A stretch of 64,000 nucleotides of DNA from a bacterium (GTDB lineage: Bacteria; Pseudomonadota; Gammaproteobacteria; Pseudomonadales; Moraxellaceae): positions 623,842-687,841 of the forward strand of contig JAQSDB010000003.1 in NCBI GenBank assembly GCA_029945725.1, read 5' to 3'. Every line of letters begins with the position of its first letter. The first letter of the stretch is position 1. The translations under genes were made by a program, and so were the position numbers. The notes beneath the pieces are model-generated. The model saw only the letters and a list, made by a program, of their open reading frames with translations. It was not told where the DNA came from and made no database searches. Below are positions 19,718 through 29,207 of this stretch, piece after piece.

Positions 19718-20412
19718 TGCGGATAAAACATAAAAACCTGATGCTGACGCTGTTGCCGATGCTGCTCTTGCCGGTGCTGGTTTTTGCGGCACCACGACAG
19801 TCCTCCAGGCAGCCCTCCCGGTATGCCGTCAATGATCCGCCGGTCATGGTCATCGGCTTGCTGGGCGCCAGGGCGGTGCTGCGCATCAACGGCGAGCAGC
19901 ACATTCTCGCGCAGGGCGAGGCCGTCGACGGCGTTACCCTGCTGGCGATTGTGGCGCAGCAGGCGGTACTGAAGATCAATGGTCGCGAAGTGCGCCTCGG
20001 CATGGGCATGGATACCGGCGGCATTGCGCCGCGGGAAGCCGGAGCCAGTGTCGAGCTGGTGATCAGCGCCAACGGGCAATTTGTCAGCAACGGCCAGATC
20101 AATGGCCGCGTTGTAGAGTTTCTCGTGGATACGGGAGCGAATACGGTATCCATGACGGCGGAGGATGCCCGCGGCCTCGGCATTGATTACAAGGTGCTGG
20201 GCCGGCAGGGTGCCAGCGTCACGGCGGGTGGCGTAGTTCCCGCGTGGAGTGTGCAACTGGCCTCGGTGCAGATCGGCCCCATCGTGGTGAAAAACGTGCA
20301 GGCAACGGTGCGGGAAGTGCCGCGCACGGGCCCCATCCTGCTCGGCATGACCTTTCTGGGACGGGTCAACCTTGCACATGAGCAGAACCGTCTGAAAATA
20401 ACGGCGCCATAA
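19714..20412 (+). CDS. Retropepsin-like (clan AA) aspartic protease, TIGR02281-type
   Basis: A predicted exported or membrane-anchored aspartyl protease of 232 residues. The N-terminus is a signal or anchor segment (NLMLTLLPMLLLPVLVFAA). The C-terminal half (about 120-232) is a single retropepsin lobe with catalytic motif FLVDTGANTVSM and the flap-side ILLGMTFLG. One lobe only, so it should act as a dimer. Residues 45-110 form a small strand-rich domain (VLRINGEQHILAQGEAVDG). It overlaps pgpA by four bases. Substrate unknown. Confidence 0.85.
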   Translation: MMRIKHKNLMLTLLPMLLLPVLVFAAPRQSSRQPSRYAVNDPPVMVIGLLGARAVLRINGEQHILAQGEAVDGVTLLAIVAQQAVLKINGREVRLGMGMDTGGIAPREAGASVELVISANGQFVSNGQINGRVVEFLVDTGANTVSMTAEDARGLGIDYKVLGRQGASVTAGGVVPAWSVQLASVQIGPIVVKNVQATVREVPRTGPILLGMTFLGRVNLAHEQNRLKITAP

Positions 20413-20452
20413 ACACAGGGCAACGCCGGTCGCGACCCTGCCGGCTGCTTGC

Positions 20453-20458
20453 TACAAT
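20453..20458 (+). promoter_or_regulatory. Candidate extended -10 promoter of ribA
   Basis: TGCTACAAT is an extended -10 motif, with the hexamer at 20453-20458, 28 bases before the ribA GTG. There is no good -35 hexamer. It suggests ribA can be transcribed independently of the upstream operon. Confidence 0.4.
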
Positions 20459-20486
20459 CCCCACCCCCTGATCCCCGGAGCCTTCC

Positions 20487-21080
20487 GTGCCCGTCGCTTT
20501 TGTTGCCTCATCCCGTTTGCCTACACGTTTTGGCGCCTTCACCATCCATGGTTTTGAAGATCCTGATACGGGCAAGGAACATATCGCGCTGGTCATGGGT
20601 GACGTGGCGGATGGTGCTCCGGTGCTGATGCGGGTGCATTCCGAGTGTCTGACCGGCGACAGCTTCGGCAGCCTGCGCTGTGACTGTGGCCCGCAACTGG
20701 AGGCGGCCATGCAGAAGGTGGCGGCGGCCGGTCGTGGCGTGATTCTTTACCTGCGACAGGAAGGCCGCGGCATTGGCCTGCTCAACAAGATCCGCGCCTA
20801 CCATTTGCAGGATGCCGGTGCTGATACGGTGGAGGCCAACGAGCAACTGGGTTTTGCGCCGGATCTGCGCGAGTACTCCATGTGCGAGGACATGCTCGCG
20901 CATCTGCACGTGACATCCGTACGCCTGATGACCAATAACCCGCGCAAGGTGGCGGCGCTGGAAGCGCATGGTATTGATGTGGTTGAGCGCGTGCCGCTGA
21001 TGACGGGCCGCAATCCGCATAATGAACATTATCTGGCCACCAAGCAGGGCAAGATGGGGCATATGTTCGGCAAGGAATAA
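20487..21080 (+). CDS. ribA: GTP cyclohydrolase II
   Basis: It opens GTP to 2,5-diamino-6-ribosylamino-pyrimidinone 5'-phosphate, the first committed step of riboflavin synthesis. It has 197 residues, complete. The zinc and catalytic motif [18 protein letters not shown] is intact, and [11 protein letters not shown] binds GTP. The start is GTG 20487, with GGAG eight bases upstream. It supplies the activity missing from the degenerate C-domain of the ribB product. Confidence 0.97.
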   Translation: MPVAFVASSRLPTRFGAFTIHGFEDPDTGKEHIALVMGDVADGAPVLMRVHSECLTGDSFGSLRCDCGPQLEAAMQKVAAAGRGVILYLRQEGRGIGLLNKIRAYHLQDAGADTVEANEQLGFAPDLREYSMCEDMLAHLHVTSVRLMTNNPRKVAALEAHGIDVVERVPLMTGRNPHNEHYLATKQGKMGHMFGKE

Positions 21081-21105
21081 GCAGCAGCGCGCATTTTTCC
21101 GACAT

Positions 21106-21136
21106 AAAAAAAGACCGGCATGGCCGGTCTTTTTTT
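21106..21136. terminator. Bidirectional terminator between ribA and dxs
   Basis: AGACCGGC (21112-21119) pairs with GCCGGTCT (21123-21130), flanked by an A tract on the left and a T tract on the right. It lies between converging genes. Confidence 0.92.
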
Positions 21137-21156
21137 ATGGGCGCAGCAAGCGCGGC

Positions 21157-23058
21157 TCAGCGCTGCAGGCGCGTGCGGATGGCGTGCGTTATGCCTTCGG
21201 CATCCAGTCCGCACTCGCTGAGCATGTCGGCCGGGCTGGCGTGTTCGATAAACGCATCGGGAATGCCGAGATTGAGCACGGCGTTGTGCAGGTTTTCTCC
21301 CGCCAGGAATTCGTTCACGGCCGATCCGGCACCCCCCATGATGGCGTGTTCTTCCACTGTCACGAGCAATTCGTGCGTGGCGGCCAGTTCACGAATCAGC
21401 TCGGCATCCAGCGGTTTCACAAAACGCATGTCGGCGACACTGGCATTGAGGGTTTCGGCAGCGGCGAGAGCCGGTGCCAGCATGGAACCGAAGGCCAGGA
21501 TCGCGATTTTTTCACCCTGGCGTTTTTTCAGGCCACGGCCTATCGGTAGCAGCATCATGTCCTTGCTGATGGCGGTGCCGGGACCGGTGCCGCGCGGATA
21601 ACGCACGGCGGCCGGGCCTTTGTGCTCATAGGCGGTGTAGAGCATTTGCCGGCACTCGTTTTCATCCGACGGCGCCATGATGACGATATTGGGAACCGTG
21701 CGCATATAGGCGTAATCATAGGCGCCGGCATGGGTAGGGCCGTCTTCACCGACGAGGCCGGCGCGGTCAATGCCGAAGGTGACGTCGAGATTCTGCAGCG
21801 CAATATCATGCACGAGCTGGTCGTAGGCGCGTTGCAGGAAGGTGGAGTAAATCGCCACCACCGGCTTTACGCCCTCGCAGGCCATGCCGGCGGCAAGGGT
21901 CAGCGCGTGTTGTTCGGCAATGGCGACATCGTGATAGCGCTCGGGAAATTTCTGCGCAAATTTCACCATGCCGGAGCCTTCGCACATGGCGGGGGTGATG
22001 CCGACGCAGCGCGGATCGGCGGCTGCTATGTCGCACAGCCAGTCACCAAAGACATCGGAGTATTTCGGTTTTTTCGGCGCCGGCGCGACAGGTTTTCCAC
22101 GCACTTCCTTTTCGCGCTCAAGCGCTGGCGCAATTTTGGTAATGGCGTGATAGCCGATGGGGTCGGCTTCGGCAGGGCCAAAGCCTTTGCCCTTGGTGGT
22201 GTAGATGTGCAGCAGTTGCGGGCCGGGCGCATCGCGCAGATTGGAAATGGTGGTGATCAGGGTGTCGAGATCGTGACCGTCAATCGGGCCGACATAATTG
22301 AAGCCGATGCTTTCAAAAAGGGCGCCCGGTGAATTCACCAGATGCTTCATGCTTTCTTCGGAGCGGCGCACGAAATTCAGCGTGGCAGGCATGGCAGAGA
22401 GTACGCGCTTGCCGCCTTCGCGCAGGCCGATATAGGTTTTGCTGGCCCAGATGCGCGCAAAATAATTCGACAGGCCGCCGACATTTTTTGAAATCGACAT
22501 GCCGTTGTCATTGAGGATGACCAGCATGTCGGCGCTGTTGTGGGCCGCGTCGTTGAGGGCTTCGAACGCCATGCCCGCGGTGATGGCGCCATCACCGATG
22601 ACGGCGCAGACCTTGCGCTGGCTGCCACGCATTTTCGCGGCCAGGGCCATGCCGAGAGCTGCGGAAATCGAGGTGGAAGAATGGCCGACCCCGAAGGTGT
22701 CGTATTCGGATTCTTCACGGCGCGGAAAGGCGGCGAGGCCGTTTTTCTGGCGCATGGTCAGCATCTGTTCCTTGCGGCCGGTGAGAATCTTGTGCGGATA
22801 GGTTTGATGGCCGACGTCCCAGACCAGACGATCGGCGGGCGTGTTGTAGACGTAATGCAGGGCAATGGTGAGTTCGACCACGCCGAGGCCGGCACCAAAA
22901 TGGCCGCCGGTTTCACCGGTACACCAGAGCAGGTATTCGCGCAGCTCCCTGGCGAGTTCGGGCAAGGCTTCGGGAGGCAGCTCGCGCAGCTTGTCCGGAG
23001 TCGGTACCTGATCAAGCAGCGGGGTATCGGGGCGAAGGCTTGGAATCTCGGTGAACAT
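21157..23058 (-). CDS. dxs: 1-deoxy-D-xylulose-5-phosphate synthase
   Basis: A thiamine-diphosphate enzyme that condenses pyruvate and glyceraldehyde 3-phosphate, the first step of the MEP isoprenoid pathway. It has 633 residues, full length. Motifs: [15 protein letters not shown], the ThDP motif [15 protein letters not shown] ending in ILNDN, and the central-domain [12 protein letters not shown]. The start at ATG 23058 suits the family ([18 protein letters not shown]). It is transcribed with ispA and xseB upstream, the usual xseB-ispA-dxs operon. Confidence 0.97.
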   Translation of the reverse strand: MFTEIPSLRPDTPLLDQVPTPDKLRELPPEALPELARELREYLLWCTGETGGHFGAGLGVVELTIALHYVYNTPADRLVWDVGHQTYPHKILTGRKEQMLTMRQKNGLAAFPRREESEYDTFGVGHSSTSISAALGMALAAKMRGSQRKVCAVIGDGAITAGMAFEALNDAAHNSADMLVILNDNGMSISKNVGGLSNYFARIWASKTYIGLREGGKRVLSAMPATLNFVRRSEESMKHLVNSPGALFESIGFNYVGPIDGHDLDTLITTISNLRDAPGPQLLHIYTTKGKGFGPAEADPIGYHAITKIAPALEREKEVRGKPVAPAPKKPKYSDVFGDWLCDIAAADPRCVGITPAMCEGSGMVKFAQKFPERYHDVAIAEQHALTLAAGMACEGVKPVVAIYSTFLQRAYDQLVHDIALQNLDVTFGIDRAGLVGEDGPTHAGAYDYAYMRTVPNIVIMAPSDENECRQMLYTAYEHKGPAAVRYPRGTGPGTAISKDMMLLPIGRGLKKRQGEKIAILAFGSMLAPALAAAETLNASVADMRFVKPLDAELIRELAATHELLVTVEEHAIMGGAGSAVNEFLAGENLHNAVLNLGIPDAFIEHASPADMLSECGLDAEGITHAIRTRLQR

Positions 23059-23170
23059 CTAGCGCGGCATCCTGGCAGGGGCGGAGATTATAGCGAAGCC
23101 GCGTGCCGATCAGAGAGGGAAATCACGCTGAATTCGTGACTCGGACGGATTGCCCTGTGCAGAACGGCGC

Positions 23171-24046
23171 CTAGTGATCGCGTGCTACCAGAAAGTCGGC
23201 CAGTGCCTGCAGCGGGGCGGCAGCGGCGCCGAGCGGAGCGAGGGCGGCAACCGCCTCGTCGTGCAGGCGGATGGCCAGGGCCTGGGCGGCCGGCAGGCCG
23301 AGCAGGGCGGGATAGGTCGACTTTTCCCGGGCAATGTCGGCGCCGGCGCGCTTGCCGATTTTTCGCGGGTCGCCAATCACGTCCAGCACATCGTCGTGCA
23401 CCTGAAAGGCCAGCCCCAGCCTGTCGGCATAGATATCCAGCGCGGCAAGGGCGCCGGGCTCTGCGCCAGCGGCAATGGCTCCCATCTGGACGCTGGCGCG
23501 GATGAGGGCTCCGGTCTTGTTCCGGTGCACGCGCTCAAGCGCGGGCAGGTCCAGGCGTTTGCCCTCGGCCTCGATGTCGAGGGCCTGGCCCACCGCCATG
23601 TCCACTGAGGCGGTACTGAGTATCCTCATCTGGGCGGTGACCTGCGCCGGCGTCAGCGGGCCCTGGCTGAGTGCCAGAAACGCCAGTGTCTGCAGGGTAT
23701 CGCCGGCGAGCAGGGCAGTGGCCTCGTCAAAGGCCTTGTGGCAGGTGGGCTGGCCGCGACGCAGGTCATCATCGTCCATGCAGGGCAGGTCATCATGCAC
23801 CAGTGAATAACAGTGAATCAGTTCCACGGCGCAGGCAGCAGGGTCGGCCTGCTCCAGCGTGGCGCCGAGGGCCAGCGCCGTACCGTACACCAGCGCCGGC
23901 CGCACCCGCTTGCCGCCGTTCATGACGGCATAGCGCATGGCCGCCGAAAGACGTTCGGCGGCCGGGTTCTGGGCGACGAGAAAACGCTCCAGTGCAGCAG
24001 GAATGCGCGTCTGGGCGGTGGTCAGAAGCAGGTGTGATTCAGGCAT
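23171..24046 (-). CDS. ispA: Farnesyl diphosphate synthase (polyprenyl synthetase)
   Basis: It joins isopentenyl units onto allylic diphosphates to give farnesyl diphosphate. It has 291 residues from ATG 24046. The two Asp-rich motifs are [15 protein letters not shown] and [13 protein letters not shown], with [13 protein letters not shown] near residue 45. An upstream ATG at 24079 is in frame, but the chosen start overlaps the xseB stop by eight bases and gives the typical [10 protein letters not shown]-like N-terminus. Confidence 0.95.
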   Translation of the reverse strand: MPESHLLLTTAQTRIPAALERFLVAQNPAAERLSAAMRYAVMNGGKRVRPALVYGTALALGATLEQADPAACAVELIHCYSLVHDDLPCMDDDDLRRGQPTCHKAFDEATALLAGDTLQTLAFLALSQGPLTPAQVTAQMRILSTASVDMAVGQALDIEAEGKRLDLPALERVHRNKTGALIRASVQMGAIAAGAEPGALAALDIYADRLGLAFQVHDDVLDVIGDPRKIGKRAGADIAREKSTYPALLGLPAAQALAIRLHDEAVAALAPLGAAAAPLQALADFLVARDH

Positions 24047-24296
24047 TGTTACTGGGGTCGTTGTCGGTATCGAAATCACTGAATTCGACAGAGCCGTCGG
24101 CTTTTTCCAGCAGCAGCTGGACCTTCTGCTCGGCCTCGGTCAGCGCCTGCTGGCATTCACGGGTGAGCTTGATGCCGGCCTCGAAGGCCTTGAGCGCTTC
24201 TTCCAGGGGAAGGCTGCCGCTTTCCAGCAGGTGCACCTGCTCTTCGAGTTCGGAGAGGGCTTTTTCAAAGTCGACGGCGTTGCGTTTACGGGCCAT
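24039..24296 (-). CDS. xseB: Exodeoxyribonuclease VII small subunit
   Basis: The small subunit that, in several copies, coats the coiled-coil of XseA in the single-strand nuclease ExoVII. It has 85 residues from ATG 24296. It is mostly helical: [19 protein letters not shown], then [14 protein letters not shown], the family core, with an acidic tail. The frame is open to 24467, but the extension runs through a terminator. It overlaps ispA. Confidence 0.95.
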   Translation of the reverse strand: MARKRNAVDFEKALSELEEQVHLLESGSLPLEEALKAFEAGIKLTRECQQALTEAEQKVQLLLEKADGSVEFSDFDTDNDPSNNA

Positions 24297-24430
24297 GAGA
24301 ATGCGGGCTGCAGGAGAAAGCGCGAACAGTAGCGCCTCATCTGCCGAATGAAAAGGGCGCTGCCGGTGTGACCATGATGCGCGGTGTGCCGGCGTTACGG
24401 ACGGGAGCACAGTGCGGATTGACGCGCATA

Positions 24431-24460
24431 AAAAAACGCCAGCAGTTGCTGGCGTTTTTT
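24431..24460. terminator. Bidirectional intrinsic terminator
   Basis: AAAAAACGCCAGCA (24431-24444) pairs with TGCTGGCGTTTTTT (24447-24460). It ends the small secreted-protein gene on the minus strand and lies upstream of xseB. Confidence 0.9.
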
Positions 24461-24475
24461 GGACCATCTGACCGG

Positions 24476-24703
24476 TTACTTGGCCGGTGCAGCCTCAGTC
24501 TTTGCTGCTTCTTTCTTCGCGGCCTCTTCTTTCTTGGCAGCGGCCTTGCGGGCGTGATGCTTGTGATGCTTGACCGGTTTGGCGGCTGCAGCTGGTGCGG
24601 CAGCAGGAGCGGTGGTGACAGGGGCCGGAGCGGCAGCTTCAGCAGCCATGGCAGAACCGGCAGCCAGGGTCAGGGCAAGAGCGAGAGCGTGAGTCATCTT
24701 CAT
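24476..24703 (-). CDS. Small secreted Ala/Lys/His-rich protein
   Basis: A 75-residue precursor. The signal peptide is clear ([20 protein letters not shown], cut after AMA). The mature part is Ala/Pro-rich, then strongly basic with [18 protein letters not shown] and repeated EAAKKE units. ATG 24703 has AGGAG at good spacing. Composition resembles acid-shock (Asr-like) periplasmic proteins or small histone-like tails; no enzymatic motif is present. It lies 93 bases downstream of the histidine kinase gene on the same strand. The His-rich cluster could bind metal or protons, by inference. Confidence 0.75.
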   Translation of the reverse strand: MKMTHALALALTLAAGSAMAAEAAAPAPVTTAPAAAPAAAAKPVKHHKHHARKAAAKKEEAAKKEAAKTEAAPAK

Positions 24704-24796
24704 GGTATTTCTCCTGGGTGGATATCAAGGCCGGGTTGGATCCGGCTCTGAAACCAAGACTGCGCCCGGGGGACTTACAGCCAGATGATGGGCCGA

Positions 24797-26179
24797 TTAA
24801 TTATCGGTAATGGATGCCGTAATCCTGGCGGCAGGAAAATCCACGGTGACTTTCAGGCCCGGGCGGGCGTCGTCGAGGCGCAGGCTGGCGTGGTGGCGCA
24901 GTGCAATCGCCCGTACCAGCGACAGGCCCAGACCATTGCCGGGTGAGCCACGATGGGCCTCCAGACGGACAAAACGGTCGAAGACGCGTTCACGATTGGC
25001 GACGGGAATGCCGGGGCCGGTGTCGCTGACGCTGAGCAGTACGTGGCCGCCCTGCAACTGCAGCCTGACGTGAATTTCACTGCCCTCCGGCGAGTACTTG
25101 ATGGCGTTGTCGATGAGGTTGACCAGCAGCTGGAAGAGCTGGTCACGGTCACCCTGGATCAGGGCCGGAACGGATGTCACGCGCAGGGTTTGCTGGCGGC
25201 TTTCGGCGAGGGCTTCAAACAGCTCGGCGGCATCGCCCACCAGCTCCGCCAGATCGACCCGTTGTACCGGCAGCGTGCGGGTATCGGCCTCAAGCCGGGT
25301 CAGGCGCAGCAGGGCCTGAAAGGTATTGAGCAGACTGTCGGTTTCCGCCATCGCGGCATCCAGCGCCTGTGCGGCATCGCCCTCGGGGGTATTGGCGCGG
25401 ACCTGCTCGAGCCGTGTTTTCAGGCGCGTCAGCGGAGTGCGCAAGTCGTGGGCGATGGCGTCGGTGCTGTGGGCGATCCCGCCGACCAGCTCCTGGATGC
25501 GGGCAAACATGCCGTTCAGTGCCTGCGCCAGACGATCAAAACTGTCGCCACTGCCGTTGCTTTGCACACGGGTGCCGAGTTCGCCGTTGGCCATGCGCTC
25601 CGCCGCCGCCAGTGGCCCCGCCAGCGCCTTGGCAACCGCCCAGCTCATCACCAGGGCCAGACCCAGCGCGACGGACACCAGCAGCGACAGGCCCCAGCCC
25701 AGTCCGCGCATCACGGCCGCATCGAGTCGTTCACGTTCCCAGGCAACATGCCCGACGATAAGCCGGCTGCCATCGCGAAAGAGCTCCACGCGCACCAGCG
25801 CCGGGCGGGTTCCGGTGGCGGTCTCGATTTCAATATCGTGCCAGCCAACCTGTTTGATCAGTGTCGGGGGCAGTTGCAGGCTGGCCGGCACCGCAAGGGT
25901 CTTGCCGCGGGCCTCAAGACGATAAAAGGCATCGCGGTTATCCGGAACATCACGGTCGCCCAGCGCTTCGCGCAAGCCGGCCAGACCGGCATCGGACTGC
26001 CATTGCCGCAGGTCAACGAGGTCATGCCTGACTTCGCGCGTCATGGCTTCTTCGGTGATGGCGGACAGTGTCAAATACCCGGCCAGACCAAGCAGCAGGA
26101 ACGCGACAATAAACGCGGCACCGTAGCCAAGGGCCAGATGCAGCAGTGGCGAGCGCAGGCGCTGAAAAAAAGCCGGCAT
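24797..26179 (-). CDS. Two-component sensor histidine kinase
   Basis: A 460-residue inner-membrane kinase. Order: membrane segment about 14-40 (LGYGAAFIVAFLLLGLAGYL), a periplasmic sensor of about 120 residues, a second membrane segment about 165-190, HAMP, then HisKA with the phospho-accepting His in DAIAHDLRTPLTRL. HATPase_c follows with LVNLIDNAIKYSPEG (N box), SDTGPGIP (G1) and GNGLGLSLVRAIA (G2). Its start overlaps the response regulator stop by one base, so they form a pair. Signal unknown; no metal-binding motif is obvious in the sensor. Confidence 0.93.
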   Translation of the reverse strand: MPAFFQRLRSPLLHLALGYGAAFIVAFLLLGLAGYLTLSAITEEAMTREVRHDLVDLRQWQSDAGLAGLREALGDRDVPDNRDAFYRLEARGKTLAVPASLQLPPTLIKQVGWHDIEIETATGTRPALVRVELFRDGSRLIVGHVAWERERLDAAVMRGLGWGLSLLVSVALGLALVMSWAVAKALAGPLAAAERMANGELGTRVQSNGSGDSFDRLAQALNGMFARIQELVGGIAHSTDAIAHDLRTPLTRLKTRLEQVRANTPEGDAAQALDAAMAETDSLLNTFQALLRLTRLEADTRTLPVQRVDLAELVGDAAELFEALAESRQQTLRVTSVPALIQGDRDQLFQLLVNLIDNAIKYSPEGSEIHVRLQLQGGHVLLSVSDTGPGIPVANRERVFDRFVRLEAHRGSPGNGLGLSLVRAIALRHHASLRLDDARPGLKVTVDFPAARITASITDN

Positions 26180-26859
26180 CAGTCGCGTTGCCCGAGCAGG
26201 TAGCCGGCACCGCGCACGGTGTGCAGGAGCGGCTTGTCGTGATCGCGATCAATTTTCTGGCGCAGGCGCGAGATGTGCACATCAATGACGTTGGTTTGCG
26301 GATCAAAATGATAATCCCACACGGCTTCGAGCAGCATGGTGCGTGTCACCACCTGATCGGCATGACGCATGAGGTATTCCAGCAGGCGGAATTCGCGGGG
26401 CTGCAGTTCGATGCTGTGGCCGGCGCGCTTCACCTGGCGCTTGAGCAGGTCAATTTCAAGATCGGCCAGCACCAGTCTGGTTTGTTCGCGGGGTGCGGTT
26501 TCCTGGCGCCGGCTGAGGCCTTCGAGACGCGCCAGCAGCTCGACAAAGGCAAACGGTTTCACCAGATAGTCATCGGCGCCTTCCCGCAAACCTTCGACAC
26601 GCTGGTCAACATCGCCCAGTGAACTCAGCATCAGCACGGGAGTGGCTTTTCCGGCCGCGCGCAGCATTTTCAGGATGTCGAGGCCATCAAGGCCGGGCAG
26701 CATGCGGTCAAGGATGATGGCATCCACTTCCTCGCCCGTGGCGGCAAAGAGTCCGTCGCGGCCGTCGCGTACGGCGTGCACGGCATGGCCGGCTTCTTTC
26801 AGGCCCTTCTCGATAAAGTCGGCAATCAGGGGGTCATCTTCAATCAGCAGGATACGCAT
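26179..26859 (-). CDS. OmpR/PhoB-family response regulator
   Basis: The partner of the kinase that follows. It has 226 residues from ATG 26859 (MRILLIEDDPLIADF). The receiver domain has the acidic pair EDD, phospho-Asp in AIILDRMLPGLDG, Thr/Ser in PVLMLSSLGD and Lys in YLVKPFAF. The C-terminal winged helix (about 130-226) contains IELQPREFRLLEYLMRH and VIDVHISRLRQKID. Seven upstream codons are open (MPALETG) but unlikely to be used. It is probably autoregulated, as is usual for the family. Confidence 0.94.
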   Translation of the reverse strand: MRILLIEDDPLIADFIEKGLKEAGHAVHAVRDGRDGLFAATGEEVDAIILDRMLPGLDGLDILKMLRAAGKATPVLMLSSLGDVDQRVEGLREGADDYLVKPFAFVELLARLEGLSRRQETAPREQTRLVLADLEIDLLKRQVKRAGHSIELQPREFRLLEYLMRHADQVVTRTMLLEAVWDYHFDPQTNVIDVHISRLRQKIDRDHDKPLLHTVRGAGYLLGQRD

Positions 26860-26931
26860 GCCAGTCTCCAGGGCGGGCATTGAGTCTACGGTGGCGGGGC
26901 GCGGCGATGAACTGGTTTTTTGTCATGGCGT

Positions 26932-28167
26932 TCAGGTGCCATGCAACTCCTGCCCTGCGCCATGGCGCGGCAGGCCGGTCGAGATCAGCGCGGCCAGCAG
27001 CACAAACAGGCTGGAAATCCACAGGCAGGCCCCCAGACCGTAAACCTGGAAAATCCAGCCGGACAGCACCGTGCCGAGCAAGCGGCCCATGGCATTGGAC
27101 ATGTAGTAAAAACCGACATCCAGCGATACGCCATCGGCTCTGGCATAGGCAACGATCAGGTAGCTGTGCAGCGAGGAATTCACGGCAAACAGGGCGCCGA
27201 ACAGTATCAGTCCGGCCAGCAGCACTGTTTTTGCGGGGAGATGCAGGTGCATGCCGATGGCAATGAGCGCCGGCAGCACCGCCAGCATCAGGGCCCAGAC
27301 CAGGGCGGCCCGGCCATCCGGAACCTGTCCGCGGCGTTTTCCGGTCAGTGCCGGTGCCATCGTCTGCACCATGCCATAGCCGATGACCCAGAGCGCCAGG
27401 AAACCGCCCACCTTCCAGACATCCCAGCCAAAAACCGTGCTGAGGTACACCGGCAGCGCCACTACAAACCAGACATCGCGGGCACCAAAGAGGAACAGGC
27501 GTGCCGCCGAGAGCCGGTTGATGGCGCGGCTCTTGGAAAAAATGTCACGGAATTTCGGCTTGGCAGTCGCCTTGCCCAGATCCTGTTTCAGGAGGATCAA
27601 ACTGCCGGTCCAGATCACCACCAGCACCGCCGCCATCAACAGAACCGAGCCCCTGAAACCTGCCAGTGCCAGCAGCGCGCCGCCAAGAAAAAAGCCGGCG
27701 CCTTTCAGCGCATTTTTGGAGCCGGTAAGAAGCGCTATCCACTGGTACAGGGTGCCTTGCTGGTGATCGGGCACCAGCAGCTTGATGGAGCTTTTGGCGC
27801 TCATTTTATTCAGGTCTTTGGCAATCCCGGACATGGCCTGTGCGGCCATCACCCAGGGCATGGTGAGCAAGGCGGCCGGCACCGCCAGCATCAGCAAGGC
27901 CGCCACCTGCAGGCCAAGGCCGGTATTCATGGTGCGATTGAGGCCGAGGCGCGCCCCCAGCCAGCCACCCGCGAGATTGGTGATGACACCGAACAGCTCG
28001 TAGAACAGGAACAGTGCCGCGATGCGCAACGGCGAAAAACCCAGCGCGTGAAAGTGCAGCACGACCAGCATGCGCAGGGCGCCATCCGTCAGCGTGAAGG
28101 CCCAGTAATTGCCGGTGACCAGAAAATACTGCCGCACTTCCGGTGACAGCGTCGACCATGAACGCAT
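26932..28167 (-). CDS. arsJ: Organoarsenical efflux permease ArsJ (MFS)
   Basis: A major-facilitator permease of 411 residues with about twelve hydrophobic segments. The opening GNYWAFTLTDGALRMLVVLH and the following KDLNKMSAKSSIKLLVP are characteristic of ArsJ, and the gene sits next to a GAPDH gene. In the described system GAPDH forms 1-arseno-3-phosphoglycerate from arsenate and ArsJ exports it, which gives arsenate resistance. It starts 15 bases after the GAPDH stop and is last in the arsR operon. The call rests on sequence likeness plus this diagnostic context. Confidence 0.92.
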   Translation of the reverse strand: MRSWSTLSPEVRQYFLVTGNYWAFTLTDGALRMLVVLHFHALGFSPLRIAALFLFYELFGVITNLAGGWLGARLGLNRTMNTGLGLQVAALLMLAVPAALLTMPWVMAAQAMSGIAKDLNKMSAKSSIKLLVPDHQQGTLYQWIALLTGSKNALKGAGFFLGGALLALAGFRGSVLLMAAVLVVIWTGSLILLKQDLGKATAKPKFRDIFSKSRAINRLSAARLFLFGARDVWFVVALPVYLSTVFGWDVWKVGGFLALWVIGYGMVQTMAPALTGKRRGQVPDGRAALVWALMLAVLPALIAIGMHLHLPAKTVLLAGLILFGALFAVNSSLHSYLIVAYARADGVSLDVGFYYMSNAMGRLLGTVLSGWIFQVYGLGACLWISSLFVLLAALISTGLPRHGAGQELHGT

Positions 28168-28182
28168 ATCGCTTGCTGCCGC

Positions 28183-29187
28183 TTAACCCGCGTGGCCAAC
28201 GAGGCGGACCAGCTCCACCAGGCGATTGGCATAGGCCCACTCGTTGTCATACCAGGCGTAGATCTTCACCTGCGTGCCATTAACCACCATGGTCGAGAGC
28301 GCATCGATGATGGAGGAGCGCGGATCGGTGCGGTAGTCGATGGATACCAGCGGACGCTCTTCATAACCGAGAATGTCTTTCAGCTCACCCGCTGCGGCCT
28401 GCTTGAGGAATTCGTTCACTTCTTCCGCAGTGGTGATGCGTTCCACTTCAAACACGCAGTCGGTAATGGAGGCATTGGCCAGGGGCACACGGATGGCGTG
28501 GCCGTTCAGGCGGCCTTTCAGGTCCGGGAAAATTTCGGCAATGGCGCTCGCCGAGCCGGTAGTGGTCGGGATCAGGCTCATGCCGCAGGCACGGGCCCGC
28601 CGCAGATCCTTGTGCGGCTGGTCGAGAATGCTTTGCGTGTTGGTGACGTCATGGATGGTGGTGATCGAGCCGTGGCGGATGCCAAGGTTTTCGTGAATCA
28701 CCTTCACCACCGGTGCCAGGCAGTTGGTGGTGCAGGAAGCGGCCGTGACAATGCGGTGCAGGGCCGGGTTGAAAAGTTTTTCGTTGACGCCCATGACAAT
28801 GTTCAGGGCGCTGCTTTCCTTCACGGGCGCGCTCACCACCACGCGTTTTACGCCCTGATCCAGATAGCCCTGCAACACGTCTGCGGTTTTCATCTTGCCG
28901 CTGGCTTCGATGACAATGTCGCAGCCCGACCAGTCCGTATCGGCAATGGCCTTGTTGTGCGTGAAGCGCACAGGCTTGCCGTCGATCATGATATTGCTGT
29001 CAACGGCCGTGGCATCGCGTGACCAGCGCCCGTGCACCGAATCAAAATTCAGCAGGTGGGCATGCGTCGCTGCGTCGGCGGCCGGATCATTGATCTGCAC
29101 AAACTCGACATCAGGCCAGCCCCAGGCAGCCCGCAGGGCCAGACGACCGATACGACCGAAACCATTGATACCTATTTTTATGCTCAT
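28183..29187 (-). CDS. gap: ArsJ-associated glyceraldehyde-3-phosphate dehydrogenase
   Basis: A cytoplasmic NAD-dependent GAPDH of 334 residues. The Rossmann start is [20 protein letters not shown] and the catalytic Cys lies in [14 protein letters not shown] 29187 has AAGGAAG upstream; the longer open frame to 29268 overlaps the previous gene. Lying between the ATP-grasp-like gene and arsJ, it is most likely the arsenate-using GAPDH of the ArsJ pathway rather than a glycolytic copy. It should make 1-arseno-3-phosphoglycerate when arsenate replaces phosphate. Housekeeping use cannot be excluded. Confidence 0.93.
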   Translation of the reverse strand: MSIKIGINGFGRIGRLALRAAWGWPDVEFVQINDPAADAATHAHLLNFDSVHGRWSRDATAVDSNIMIDGKPVRFTHNKAIADTDWSGCDIVIEASGKMKTADVLQGYLDQGVKRVVVSAPVKESSALNIVMGVNEKLFNPALHRIVTAASCTTNCLAPVVKVIHENLGIRHGSITTIHDVTNTQSILDQPHKDLRRARACGMSLIPTTTGSASAIAEIFPDLKGRLNGHAIRVPLANASITDCVFEVERITTAEEVNEFLKQAAAGELKDILGYEERPLVSIDYRTDPRSSIIDALSTMVVNGTQVKIYAWYDNEWAYANRLVELVRLVGHAG

Positions 29188-29207
29188 GAGTTTGCTTCCT
29201 TGAAAAG

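Noticed and set aside
28183-29187. GAPDH as the glycolytic housekeeping enzyme
   Set aside because: Its position between the ATP-grasp-like gene and arsJ, in a tight arsR operon, makes the arsenate role more likely. A genome search for other gap copies would settle it.
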